Source: an uncultured Desulfovibrio sp. (GTDB lineage: Bacteria > Desulfobacterota > Desulfovibrionia > Desulfovibrionales > Desulfovibrionaceae). Taken from it: a stretch of 64,000 nt of DNA. A program made the translations under genes and the position numbers. This document shows, one piece after another, positions 8,260 to 16,752 of this stretch. The notes below the pieces were generated by a model. The model had not been told where the DNA came from. It ran no database searches and worked only from the letters and a program-made list of their open reading frames with translations. The stretch is from positions 45,406-109,405 of the forward strand of contig NZ_CABSIF010000012.1 in NCBI RefSeq assembly GCF_902477725.1. Reading direction: 5' to 3'. Numbering within the stretch: position 1 is the first letter of the stretch; each line of letters starts with the position of its first letter.

Positions 8260-9696
8260 ATGCGCACTGCACCACGCTTAATCACTGTCTGCCTTGCCTG
8301 CGCACTGCTCTGCCATTTGCCCCTATCTGGCATTGCGGCGCAGCAGGGGGATGAACAACCCCGCCTTATGAAAGTTGTAGCGCTTTCCCGCCACGGGGTG
8401 CGCTCGCCTACGCAGGCTCCCGATACGCTTTCGCAGTGGAGCACCCGCAACTGGCCCCAGTGGCCTGTGCCGAGGGGTTTCCTCACGCCGCGCGGTGCGC
8501 GGCTGGTAACCGCCATGTGGGAAGACATGCGCGGACAAATGCTGAATCTTGGCCTGCTGCCTGACAGCGCCTGTCCGCCGCCCGGCAAGGTTTTTGTGCG
8601 CGCCGATGTGGATCAGCGCACCAGAGCAACAGCCAAAGCCCTGCTTGATGGCCTGTGCCGGGGGGGCGGGCAGACCTATGCCGTTTCAAGTCAGACGCCT
8701 GATCCGCTTTTTCATCCCGTGCAGGCGGGGTTTCAACTTTTTGATCCCGCCTCGGTAGCCGCAAGCATCATGGCCACGGCCGGGGGCGATCTTGATCGGC
8801 TGCACGAGGACAATGCAGGAGCCTTGACCCACATCCAGCACCTGAGCGCTCCCGTGGCCCCCACATTGTGCTCGCGCTACAATCTGCCGCCCACCTGCGG
8901 GCTCGCAGACCTGCCAAATTCTGTGAGCGTTGATGCTGACGGCAAGGGCGCGGGGCTTTCCGGCGCACTGGCAACCGCATCAAGCATGGCGGAAATTTTT
9001 TTGCTGGAATACGCCCAGTGGCCTGAATCTTCTGCCGGATGGGGCCAGGTGGACGCGCACGTTCTGCGTGAAGTGCTGCCCGTACACACAAGCGTGTTCA
9101 ACACTGTGAACCGCTCTCCAGTTGTGGCTCTTTTCAAGGGGGCATCGCTGCTTTCAGAAATGGCTGCGGCCCTTGACGGCACTCATAGGGATCAACGCTG
9201 CAACGCGGCTTCCCTGGTTGTTTTTGTGGGGCACGACACCAACCTTGCCAATGTGGGCGAATTGCTGGGCGTGCACTGGCAGTTGCCCGGCTACCCCGAT
9301 GACGCCACCCCGCCAGGATCAGCCCTTATACTTGAGCTGTGGGATATGGGCGGTAAAAAAGAAGTTCGCGTGCGCTTTTTTGCCCAGTCGCTGGAAGCCC
9401 TGCACGAACCCTTTGTTGATCCGCCCCAGCCAGTGGGCGGCCTGACCATCCCCCAGTTTACCGACCCAGCCAGAACCCACAAGACAACTGCGGCTCTGGT
9501 AACAGCGCCCCCTGTTGTGGGGGAAGCCCGCTTTAGCCTTGAAAATTTTTCCCAGCGGGTCAACAAAGCACTGCGTAATGCATCCCTGGTGCCGCAAGAG
9601 GTCCCCCCTCTGCGCCTGCGTGTGGACAGCGATGTGGACAACAGCCCTGCCACGATCTCTTCCGCTGAGCCCTCTTCGCCAGTAAAAAACCGCTGA
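8260..9696 (+). CDS. Secreted histidine acid phosphatase (AppA/Agp-like)
   Basis: This 478-residue phosphomonoesterase belongs to the histidine acid phosphatase branch. The catalytic RHGVRSP motif is at residues 44-50, with His45 as nucleophile, and the proton-donor HD pair is at residues 325-326 in GHDTNL. The first 26 residues form a signal peptide with a hydrophobic core ending in SGIAA, so the protein is periplasmic. The start was set at the ATG at 8260, preceded by AAGGAGAACGC, although the frame is open further upstream. Relatives include glucose-1-phosphatase and phytase; the substrate cannot be told from sequence. The gene stands alone and is followed by a terminator. Confidence 0.85.
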   Translation: MRTAPRLITVCLACALLCHLPLSGIAAQQGDEQPRLMKVVALSRHGVRSPTQAPDTLSQWSTRNWPQWPVPRGFLTPRGARLVTAMWEDMRGQMLNLGLLPDSACPPPGKVFVRADVDQRTRATAKALLDGLCRGGGQTYAVSSQTPDPLFHPVQAGFQLFDPASVAASIMATAGGDLDRLHEDNAGALTHIQHLSAPVAPTLCSRYNLPPTCGLADLPNSVSVDADGKGAGLSGALATASSMAEIFLLEYAQWPESSAGWGQVDAHVLREVLPVHTSVFNTVNRSPVVALFKGASLLSEMAAALDGTHRDQRCNAASLVVFVGHDTNLANVGELLGVHWQLPGYPDDATPPGSALILELWDMGGKKEVRVRFFAQSLEALHEPFVDPPQPVGGLTIPQFTDPARTHKTTAALVTAPPVVGEARFSLENFSQRVNKALRNASLVPQEVPPLRLRVDSDVDNSPATISSAEPSSPVKNR

Positions 9697-9725
9697 CCTC
9701 ATAGACATCCCATCTGTATTCCACA

Positions 9726-9754
9726 CCGCTGCGTCAAATGATGCAGCGGTTTTT
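9726..9754 (+). terminator. Rho-independent terminator after the acid phosphatase gene
   Basis: A ten-base stem with one wobble pair (9726-9735 with 9740-9749), a four-base loop and a following T5 run lie 29 bases after the stop codon. Confidence 0.8.
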
Positions 9755-9971
9755 CATTTTCACAACATCGCATAGTGGCTTCTGACGCGACAAAAACAGG
9801 CTGGCGGCAAAATTTTCCCCCGCACAAAACGGAATGTCTTTTGCATAATCAGATTGGGAAAAAATTTCCCCGGCTGATACGCGACACAGGGAGGTGCGCT
9901 TACAGTATTCGGCTTCGCCCGCAGGGGATTGCAGGTGTTGCCGACAATGTCCACAAGGACTGGGAGACAGT

Positions 9972-11009
9972 ATGAGCGTCAGTGCGTTATCATCATCCTC
10001 TTCCTCCTATTGGGAGAAGATGCTTGCGCAGATGAAAGGCTCCAGCGAGACGCAAGCGCAGGACAATCTGGCAAGCAAGCTTTTCGGGGATTTGGACTCT
10101 GACGGAAACGGCGCGCTGAGCCTTGATGAAACAGGGCTGAGCGGTGATCTTTACAACAAAATTGATACCGATGGCGATGGGGCCGTTTCGCAGACTGAAC
10201 TGCAAAAAGCCATCGAAACCCAACGCAACGCCATGCTCACCAACATGCAGATGGGGCAGAGCCAGGCCGCACAGACAGCGGCGTCGACTCAGCCAACTGC
10301 CAAGGATCTGCTTTCCGCCATAATGAGCGGACAGGTTCCCGGCGGCATGCAGGGTGCGGGGCGCGGCGGCAAGGGTGACGACCTTGCGTCCAAGCTCTTT
10401 TCTTCGCTGGACAGTGACGGCAGCGGCGGCCTGAGCGCCGAGGAAACGGGCCTCAGCCAGTCCGTATTTGACGCCATGGACACCGATCAGAACGGCTCCG
10501 TCTCTTCCGATGAACTGGCGGCCGCGCTGAAAAAACAGCGCGAAGCCATGAACAACAACTCCCAGAATTCACAAAACCAGTCCAGCGCGCAGAACTCATC
10601 GGGCGAAATGGACGCAAAAACCCTGCTGTCTTCAATCATGAACGGCCAGACGCCCCCGCCGCCTCCCTCGCAAGGGCAGTCTGCTTCGTCTGGTCAGACC
10701 GGATCATCCCACATGGCTTCCAAGCTTTTTTCGAGCCTGGACAGCGATGGCAGTGACGGCCTCAGCGTTGATGAAACAGGCCTCAGCCAGTCAGTGTTCG
10801 ACTCCATGGACGTGAATCAGGACGGCTCCGTTTCTGCTGACGAGCTTGCCACCGCGCTTGAAAAGCAACGCGCCGCAATGGGAACGGACCAGACCAGCAC
10901 AAGCCGAACCGCCATGGCCCGCAGCTTTCTGTCAGCCATTGCCAACAGTGCATATCAGAGCGTGAGCCAGACCACCGCCGCTGCCCAGAGTGTGGAAGCA
11001 GTGGCCTGA
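9972..11009 (+). CDS. Six-EF-hand calcium-binding protein with three repeat units
   Basis: This 345-residue protein contains three pairs of EF-hand loops separated by low-complexity linkers. Examples are DLDSDGNGALSLDE (residues 41-54) with DTDGDGAVSQTE, SLDSDGSGGLSAEE with DTDQNGSVSSDE, and SLDSDGSDGLSVDE with DVNQDGSVSADE. Each pair is followed by an ALKKQREAM-like helix, showing internal triplication. The linkers are rich in Ser, Gln, Asn and Pro. The start was set at the ATG at 9972 after GGGAGACAGT. No classical signal peptide is visible; the N-terminus is a serine-rich stretch. The role is unknown: calcium buffering, a surface protein or a secreted substrate are all possible. Confidence 0.85.
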   Translation: MSVSALSSSSSSYWEKMLAQMKGSSETQAQDNLASKLFGDLDSDGNGALSLDETGLSGDLYNKIDTDGDGAVSQTELQKAIETQRNAMLTNMQMGQSQAAQTAASTQPTAKDLLSAIMSGQVPGGMQGAGRGGKGDDLASKLFSSLDSDGSGGLSAEETGLSQSVFDAMDTDQNGSVSSDELAAALKKQREAMNNNSQNSQNQSSAQNSSGEMDAKTLLSSIMNGQTPPPPPSQGQSASSGQTGSSHMASKLFSSLDSDGSDGLSVDETGLSQSVFDSMDVNQDGSVSADELATALEKQRAAMGTDQTSTSRTAMARSFLSAIANSAYQSVSQTTAAAQSVEAVA

Positions 11010-11066
11010 TCCCCACCAGAAACAATGCCTCCTCCACGCAGGGGGCGCTCATACATTATGCCCGCA

Positions 11067-11105
11067 AACATGAGCCCGGCTGTGCAAAACAGCCGGGCTC
11101 ATGTT
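11067..11105 (+). terminator. Terminator after the EF-hand gene
   Basis: A perfect 17-base inverted repeat (11067-11083 with 11089-11105) with a five-base loop lies 57 bases downstream of the EF-hand stop codon. The U tract is poor, but the stem is very strong. Confidence 0.7.
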
Positions 11106-11415
11106 ATATGACGCGACCGACTACGCGTTAATTCCAGCCCTGCCCATTATGATAAAACCGCTCGCCATTTTTTGCACAGCAAGGCAGATAGTGCCGCCGC
11201 TGAGCTGCCGCAAAAGCATAAAAAATCCGCACTGATCAAGAAAAAATCGCCGATGCATAACCATATGAAAATAATAACTTTCACAATCTAATTGCGAAAC
11301 AAAATCAGTAACTCAAAAAAATATCAAGTGTAACGCACTGTTTTATAATGATTAAATTTAAGAATAAAACAAATTAGGGGGCAGTTATACCACTTGTGAA
11401 ATTAGTGTGATTATA
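11106..11415. other. Non-coding AT-rich gap
   Basis: No gene or clear repeat is seen here. The second half (about 11260-11400) is very AT-rich and leads into the promoter of the DUF169 gene. Confidence 0.5.
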
Positions 11416-11444
11416 TTGACATAAACGGCATAAAGAAATATGAA
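11416..11444 (+). promoter_or_regulatory. Sigma-70-type promoter for the DUF169 gene
   Basis: A consensus TTGACA at 11416-11421 is separated by 17 bases from TATGAA at 11439-11444. It points to a start site about 45 bases before the ATG at 11497. A TATAAT at about 11469 is not paired with a -35 box at suitable spacing. Confidence 0.6.
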
Positions 11445-11496
11445 CATGGCCGCACCAATGGACTCTTGTATAATAGCATCTAGACCAGAGGATTAT

Positions 11497-12276
11497 ATGA
11501 ACACATTTGAAAAGCTTAGTGAAACGTTGATGCGTGAGCTGCGCCTCATTCATGCACCCGTTGCAATCAAATACTTCTACGACCAGCAGGAGCTTGATTC
11601 TTTCAAGCAAAATCAGCCCCACTACTCTCCCATGAAGCCGCTGACCTTCTGCCAGAGCGAAGTCGGAGCACGCATGGAAGGTATTACAGTCATTGTAGAG
11701 CGTGAAAAGATGGGCTGTACCAATGCTAGTTTTGTGTTCGGCTGGAAAGAGCTGGACGAACCCGAAATCAAAAGCCACCTCAAGTACTGCGCCGATGCCG
11801 ACCATGCCCGCAAGGTGCTCGAAGCCAAGCCACATGTTCCGGCCAACCTGCTGGCCATAGCCGTGAGCCCGCTTGCGGCAGCCACCACCCAGCCCGATGT
11901 GGTGCACTTTGTGTGCGATACCATGCAGGCCTACCACATCATTGGCGACTGGATGGCAACCCAGCGCATCGACAACTTCCACCCGTCCATGAGCGTCAAC
12001 TCTGCCGTCTGCTCCGGCAACGTTTACACGCTGAACACCAAGCAGGCGAACCTGTACCTCGCTTGCAGCGGCAGCTACAATTCCGGCAAGACGGAACGGG
12101 GCGAAATCAACGTGTCCATCCCCGGCGAGCACATGGAAGCTCTGGTGCAGCGCCTTGAAGACCGCGTCACCAACAAGGGCGGCGCGTCCATCACCCGCCT
12201 TGGCGAACCCTTCCCCGGCGCAGCCGTGTGCAAGAACTGCCCTCTCATTGTTTTCAAGAAAGAACGCGACGCCTAA
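11497..12276 (+). CDS. DUF169-domain protein
   Basis: This 259-residue soluble protein resembles the DUF169 (COG2043) family, which is widespread in anaerobes and has no settled biochemical role. Cysteines are scattered through the protein (for example in TFCQSEVG, EKMGCTNA and the C-terminal VCKNCPLIV), a feature compatible with a metal or cluster site. The start was set at the ATG at 11497, preceded by AGAGGATTAT; an ATG further upstream (11440) falls on the -10 box. The gene has its own promoter and terminator and is thus monocistronic. I can say nothing firm about its function. Confidence 0.75.
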   Translation: MNTFEKLSETLMRELRLIHAPVAIKYFYDQQELDSFKQNQPHYSPMKPLTFCQSEVGARMEGITVIVEREKMGCTNASFVFGWKELDEPEIKSHLKYCADADHARKVLEAKPHVPANLLAIAVSPLAAATTQPDVVHFVCDTMQAYHIIGDWMATQRIDNFHPSMSVNSAVCSGNVYTLNTKQANLYLACSGSYNSGKTERGEINVSIPGEHMEALVQRLEDRVTNKGGASITRLGEPFPGAAVCKNCPLIVFKKERDA

Positions 12277-12301
12277 AAAGGCTCTCGCATACAGGTATAC
12301 A

Positions 12302-12338
12302 ACAACAGCCGGGCTGCCTTGCGCAGCCCGGCTGTTGT
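12302..12338 (+). terminator. Terminator of the DUF169 gene
   Basis: A perfect 16-base stem (12302-12317 with 12323-12338) with a five-base loop lies 25 bases after the stop codon. Confidence 0.75.
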
Positions 12339-12637
12339 GCTGTGAGCTCTCGGCAAGTTCGCTCACTGAGTATATAAATCCTATGCAATCAAGTAGTATC
12401 CCCGCCAAAGGGCAAAGACGTTACGGGCGTGTCATCCTTGAGGTTCACTCCAGTCAATTGCCGCGCAAAGGCCCCCTGCACCAGATAGCACATTTTGCGC
12501 AGGCCTTGTTCAATGCTGAGGCCCGCAGGCCGCATGGCTTGAACACACGGTGTGCCTGTGCAGACGCCACCGTGAGGGAGGCATGCCCTTGGGCGAGGTA
12601 TAAGCTTGCGCGGGGATATTTTATTTGGGCAGACAAC
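12339..12637. other. Gap between two terminators
   Basis: This stretch lies between the DUF169 terminator and the antiporter terminator. It has no confident gene. A 48-codon minus-strand frame (12389-12535) shows GC-rich third positions typical of coding DNA here but lacks a ribosome site. It may be a gene remnant. Confidence 0.4.
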
Positions 12638-12675
12638 AAACAAGCCCCTCGACCTTAAGGCAGAGGGGCTTGTTT
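12638..12675 (-). terminator. Terminator of the antiporter-like gene
   Basis: A 13-base perfect stem (12638-12650 with 12663-12675) with a 12-base loop lies 39 bases beyond the stop codon of the minus-strand gene. Confidence 0.7.
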
Positions 12676-12714
12676 TATACGGATACAAATCCCGCTTCGC
12701 GGGTTTTGCATCTG

Positions 12715-14142
12715 CTAGATAAAGAACAGCCAGGTCAACAGTGCGAACAGAGGCACCAGAATGCCTACCGACCATGCCATGTAGCCAAAGAAGCTGGGCA
12801 TAGGCACGCCGTCGCTTTCTGCAATGGAGCGAACCATGAAGTTGGGCGCGTTGCCAATGTAGCTGTTGGCGCCCATGAACACGGCACCCGCAGATATGGC
12901 GGCAAGGGTGGCGGGCATGTCGTGCATAAGGTGCTGCGCATCACCACCAGCCGTGTTGAAAAACACAAGATAGGTCGGCGCATTATCCAGAAAACTGGAG
13001 AGAATGCCCGTGAGCCAGAAATACATGGAATTTACCGGCTGCCCATCGTGCGAAACAAGGTGAATCAGGGGAGCAAGCGCACCATCGGCACCTGCGCGCA
13101 AAATGGCAATGGCCGGAACCATGCTGATAAAAATGCCAAAGAACAGCTTGGCAACTTCTTCAATGGGGGCCCAGGAAAAGCCATTGAGTTCACGGCAGCG
13201 CCTGCTCGTAAATTTGAGCGAAAGCCCGGCCAGGCACAGCAGCACCACATCGCGCAGCAGGTTCTGTCCTTCGACCGACACGCCGAAGACCGAAACCAGT
13301 TCACCCATGGGATACAGGCCAGAAAGCAGCACAGCCACGACAACGCCCAGCAGAAAGAGCAGGTTGATCTTGCCGTCAAGGCCGAGCTTCTCTTCTACCG
13401 CGCCTGCCTGCACCTCAGGCTTGGGGCTGCCTTCTTTCTTGAACAGCACGGTATCAAGAACAAAGAAGATACCCAGCAAAATTGTGGCAATGAGGCTTGT
13501 TTTCATCATCAGATTGGTTGTGGTCCAGAAGAAATCCACACCCTTCAGAAAGCCCAGAAACAGCGGCGGATCGCCCAGAGGAGTGAGCGAGCCGCCAATA
13601 TTGGCCACAAGAAAAATAAAAAAGACAACTGAATGAACACGGTATTTACGGTGCGCGTTGGCCCGAAGTAAGGGGCGGATAAGCAGCATGGCCGCGCCGG
13701 TTGTACCCATCCAGCTGGCCAGCACAGTGCCGACTGCCAGCAGACCAGTATTGACTGCGGGGGTTCCGACCAGCGAACCGGTAAGCCGCACACCGCCTGC
13801 GATGGTAAAGAGCGTGAACAGCAGCACCAGAAAAGGAACGTAGTCCAGCAGGATAATGTGTAAAAACTCGTAGAGGGCCACATTAAACCCATAAGCCAGA
13901 ATACAGGGAGTCAAAAAGGCCAAGCCCCAGAAGGCCGCGATTTTACCAAAGTGTTTTTCCCAAAAATGGGGCAATGCCAGGGGCATTATGGCAATCGAAA
14001 GCAGCATGCACACAAAGGGGATTGCCCAAAGGACTGAAAGCTGTGCACCAGGGATATTGGGATGTCCCTCGCCTGCGAGAACGACACCGGGCACAAGAAG
14101 CGCGGCGCACAGGGCACCGAACGCAGTTAGAAATCTTGCCAT
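12715..14142 (-). CDS. Sodium:proton antiporter-like / CitMHS-type membrane transporter
   Basis: This is a polytopic membrane protein of about 475 residues with ten or more hydrophobic segments and an N-terminal signal-like helix. It belongs to the ion transporter superfamily, in the branch usually annotated as sodium:proton antiporter or putative citrate transporter. The segments ANIGGSLTPLGDPPLFLG and FLDNAPTYLVFFNTAGGD correspond to the paired substrate-site loops of this superfamily. The start was placed at the ATG at 14142 because GAGGAG lies five bases before it; an upstream GTG is buried in that site. The transported ion cannot be told from sequence. It has its own terminator and no operon partner. 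Confidence 0.8.
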   Translation of the reverse strand: MARFLTAFGALCAALLVPGVVLAGEGHPNIPGAQLSVLWAIPFVCMLLSIAIMPLALPHFWEKHFGKIAAFWGLAFLTPCILAYGFNVALYEFLHIILLDYVPFLVLLFTLFTIAGGVRLTGSLVGTPAVNTGLLAVGTVLASWMGTTGAAMLLIRPLLRANAHRKYRVHSVVFFIFLVANIGGSLTPLGDPPLFLGFLKGVDFFWTTTNLMMKTSLIATILLGIFFVLDTVLFKKEGSPKPEVQAGAVEEKLGLDGKINLLFLLGVVVAVLLSGLYPMGELVSVFGVSVEGQNLLRDVVLLCLAGLSLKFTSRRCRELNGFSWAPIEEVAKLFFGIFISMVPAIAILRAGADGALAPLIHLVSHDGQPVNSMYFWLTGILSSFLDNAPTYLVFFNTAGGDAQHLMHDMPATLAAISAGAVFMGANSYIGNAPNFMVRSIAESDGVPMPSFFGYMAWSVGILVPLFALLTWLFFI

Positions 14143-14340
14143 ATGCACTCCTCAAATAGGTAACCATCTTATACCATAGGGTATTGCGAAACTTTATATC
14201 AAGCATAAATTAAAAAGACAATCGCTCCATATGTATTTGGAAAAATACAGATAGAAATAACAGCAACGTCAATTTTCTTGCCGCATCATTGAATCTCAAA
14301 AAACAACTTGCGCTGCTTTTGTGTACTCCGATTCACAGCA

Positions 14341-14380
14341 TAAAGGCGGCTTGTCGCATAATAGCAACAGGCCGCCTTTA
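14341..14380 (-). terminator. Terminator downstream of the first chemoreceptor gene
   Basis: A ten-base inverted repeat (14341-14350 with 14371-14380), extended by imperfect pairs, lies 33 bases after the stop codon of the minus-strand chemoreceptor gene. Confidence 0.6.
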
Positions 14381-14412
14381 GTTTATGTTTTTGAATGAAG
14401 TAGTAGTTTTGC

Positions 14413-16152
14413 CTATCCCTGACGCATTTCAGTGATCAGCAGCCCAAGATCCTGCGACTGACGCGCCAGCTCTGCCACTGCACTTGCGGCCTCGGCCATG
14501 GCGGTTGCGGTCTGTTTGGCCATTTCGTTCACGTGCTCGATCGACAGGTTGATTTCGTCACTGGCGGCAGACTGCTCCTCGCTGGCAGTGGCAATGGCAT
14601 TGACCTGATCTGCCATACCCAGAACAGTTTCCAGTATTTCATTAAGAGCCTGCCCGGACTGACTGGCGTATCCCGTTGCCTGATTAACCTGCTCAAGCGC
14701 ATTATCCGTTGAGGCCATGCTCTTTGAAGTGCTCTCCTGTATGGCATTTATGGCATTGCCCACATCATGGGTTGAGGCCATGGTTTTTTCTGCCAGCTTG
14801 CGCACTTCGTCGGCGACCACGGCAAATCCACGCCCGGCATCACCTGCGCGGGCGGCTTCGATGGCTGCGTTGAGCGCCAGAAGATTGGTCTGATCCGCAA
14901 TATCTGAAATGACACCCATAATCTGGCTGATGGCCTGGGCGTGAGTGTTCAGTTGCAGCATATCCTGCTTGAGTTCTTGCGACACGGTCTGCACCTGGCC
15001 GATGCTGACAAGCGATTTTTGCACAATGTCGGCCCCGGCTTCAGCTTTGTCTTTTGTATCGGTGGATGCCATAGATGCCTGACCGGCATTGCGGGCCACC
15101 TCCTGCACTGTGGCGTTCATCTGGTTCATGGCCGTGGCCGCTTCCGCAAGTCTTTGCGCAGCATGCCCGGCCCCCTTGCCAGCCTGTTCAATCTGGGCAG
15201 AAAGCTGCGTGGAAGCAGAGCTGACAATCTGCACGACCTTTTCAAGCTTGCCTGAGGCACGCACCATTGCTTCCGTTTTCTGCTGCGCCTCATCCTTGGC
15301 CGCATTGGCGCTTTCCATGGCTTCGTGCGCCTGACGCGATTGCTCCCTGGCGTTTTCTGACTCGCTCCGGGCTTTTTCGATATGACCTTTCAAGGCCTCT
15401 ACCATGGCGATAATTGATCCATACACGCCAATCCTGGCATGGCCATCGTCAACATTAAAATCCCCATCCACCACGCGTTGCGCGACCCCCAGCAACTCCC
15501 CGGGGTCTCTGCCAAGCTGCCGGTTTGTTTCGCGCGCAATAAGAATGGCGGATGCAGCAGCAAGCACAATGGCAAAAATGGTCAGGCCAATGCCCATGGC
15601 ATTGCTTGTGGCATACAGGCTGTCCCCTTTAAGGCCACGGGCATTGGCATTGTCATGTGAAACCTTCACCAGAACGTCAATTGAGTCGCTAAGGGCTTCG
15701 TAATCCGCATGCGATTGGCCCGTGAGCAGAGTCAGGGCTTCATCTACCCTGCCGTTCTGCCGCAGGAGCAACACTTCGTTGGAGGTGTCCAAATATTTTT
15801 TCAGGTCTCGCTCAATATTGATTACACATTTCTTGGCATTGCCCGAAATACAGAGATCACCAATTTCTTTAACTTCCCGATCAAATGTCTTTCGCACTTC
15901 ATCAAGTTTTCTTTTGATTGCAGAAGCCTTTTGCGCGTCTTTTTCAATGATGTAACGGAATTCCATTATTCTGTATTCTGCAGTGTCAGTATTGATTTCG
16001 CCAGCAAGCTCCGACACAGGCACATTGCGATGCGCCAGGACAGAGGTGATGTTGTTGAGTTCTGACATTTGCCAAAGCATATATCCGGCTAATAAAGCCA
16101 TCAAAACACCCAGCATCCCCATCCCGCAAGAAATTTTTGTTACAAGCTTCAT
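14413..16152 (-). CDS. Methyl-accepting chemotaxis protein, helical-bundle sensor
   Basis: This 579-residue chemoreceptor has a first membrane helix at about residues 8-28 and an all-helical periplasmic domain with a cysteine pair (LCISGNAKKC). A second membrane helix is near 187-207, and a HAMP-like linker and the cytoplasmic signalling coiled coil follow. The highly conserved hairpin tip LLALNAAIEAARAGDAGRGF and VVADEVRKLAEKT identify the CheA/CheW-binding region. The sensor is of the four-helix-bundle type and its ligand is unknown. A sigma-28-like promoter lies 74-100 bases upstream. Confidence 0.93.
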   Translation of the reverse strand: MKLVTKISCGMGMLGVLMALLAGYMLWQMSELNNITSVLAHRNVPVSELAGEINTDTAEYRIMEFRYIIEKDAQKASAIKRKLDEVRKTFDREVKEIGDLCISGNAKKCVINIERDLKKYLDTSNEVLLLRQNGRVDEALTLLTGQSHADYEALSDSIDVLVKVSHDNANARGLKGDSLYATSNAMGIGLTIFAIVLAAASAILIARETNRQLGRDPGELLGVAQRVVDGDFNVDDGHARIGVYGSIIAMVEALKGHIEKARSESENAREQSRQAHEAMESANAAKDEAQQKTEAMVRASGKLEKVVQIVSSASTQLSAQIEQAGKGAGHAAQRLAEAATAMNQMNATVQEVARNAGQASMASTDTKDKAEAGADIVQKSLVSIGQVQTVSQELKQDMLQLNTHAQAISQIMGVISDIADQTNLLALNAAIEAARAGDAGRGFAVVADEVRKLAEKTMASTHDVGNAINAIQESTSKSMASTDNALEQVNQATGYASQSGQALNEILETVLGMADQVNAIATASEEQSAASDEINLSIEHVNEMAKQTATAMAEAASAVAELARQSQDLGLLITEMRQG

Positions 16153-16702
16153 TGCATTCTACTCGGCGCTAAAGTTTAAATACACACGATGGAGATCAAG
16201 AGCGTCACACCGACGTCGATATAGCCTATCGGCTATATTACGGCTCGTATTATGCCCGCTTGTGATTTTTTTCAATAATTATTAATAAAAATAAAAGTAT
16301 AAAAATTCAGCAAGATATAAAGTTTAAAACTTTGTTACAGTGACAGACAACTGTTTATACCACCACCAACCAGTAGAATCGATTATCAATTTTAATAGCA
16401 ACACACTAAACAAATACACAAATAAAAATAAATTTATCTGTTGTTATTCTAGATCAATATGGCAACATACGATATATACATTTTTAACATCTGTTCACAA
16501 AAAATATGCGCATACAGCAACCTCAACCTTTATCTGGAAATTGGCCCAGACATCGCGTGAGCACCCAAGTTTTAATTCCCACAGCATGCAATTCATTAAC
16601 ACACTGTCAAATATCAAAGCGCTAACCACCAGAGACTAACTAAGGCAGCCGTGAAAAAGGCGCACGCACGCATGCGGCTTTGCTTTTGCATGCAAACGGC
16701 AC
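16153..16702. other. AT-rich gap between two chemoreceptor genes
   Basis: Apart from the sigma-28-like promoter at 16226-16252, this stretch of about 550 bases holds no gene. It is strongly AT-rich between about 16260 and 16500. An 8-base inverted repeat (16219-16226 with 16231-16238) overlaps the -10 box of the promoter. Confidence 0.5.
16226..16252 (-). promoter_or_regulatory. Sigma-28-like (flagellar) promoter of the first chemoreceptor gene
   Basis: Read on the minus strand, TAAT (16252-16249) is followed after 15 bases by GCCGATAG (16233-16226). The known FliA consensus is TAAA, 15 bases, GCCGATAA, so 10 of 12 positions match at the exact spacing. Confidence 0.6.
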
Positions 16703-16731
16703 AAAAAAAGCCGGAGCGCTTCCACCCCGGC
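16703..16731 (-). terminator. Rho-independent terminator of the second chemoreceptor gene
   Basis: On the minus strand a seven-base stem with one G-U pair (16725-16731 with 16710-16716) is followed by a run of seven T. Confidence 0.8.
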
Positions 16732-16752
16732 CGTTCTTGAAAATAAAGGCGT

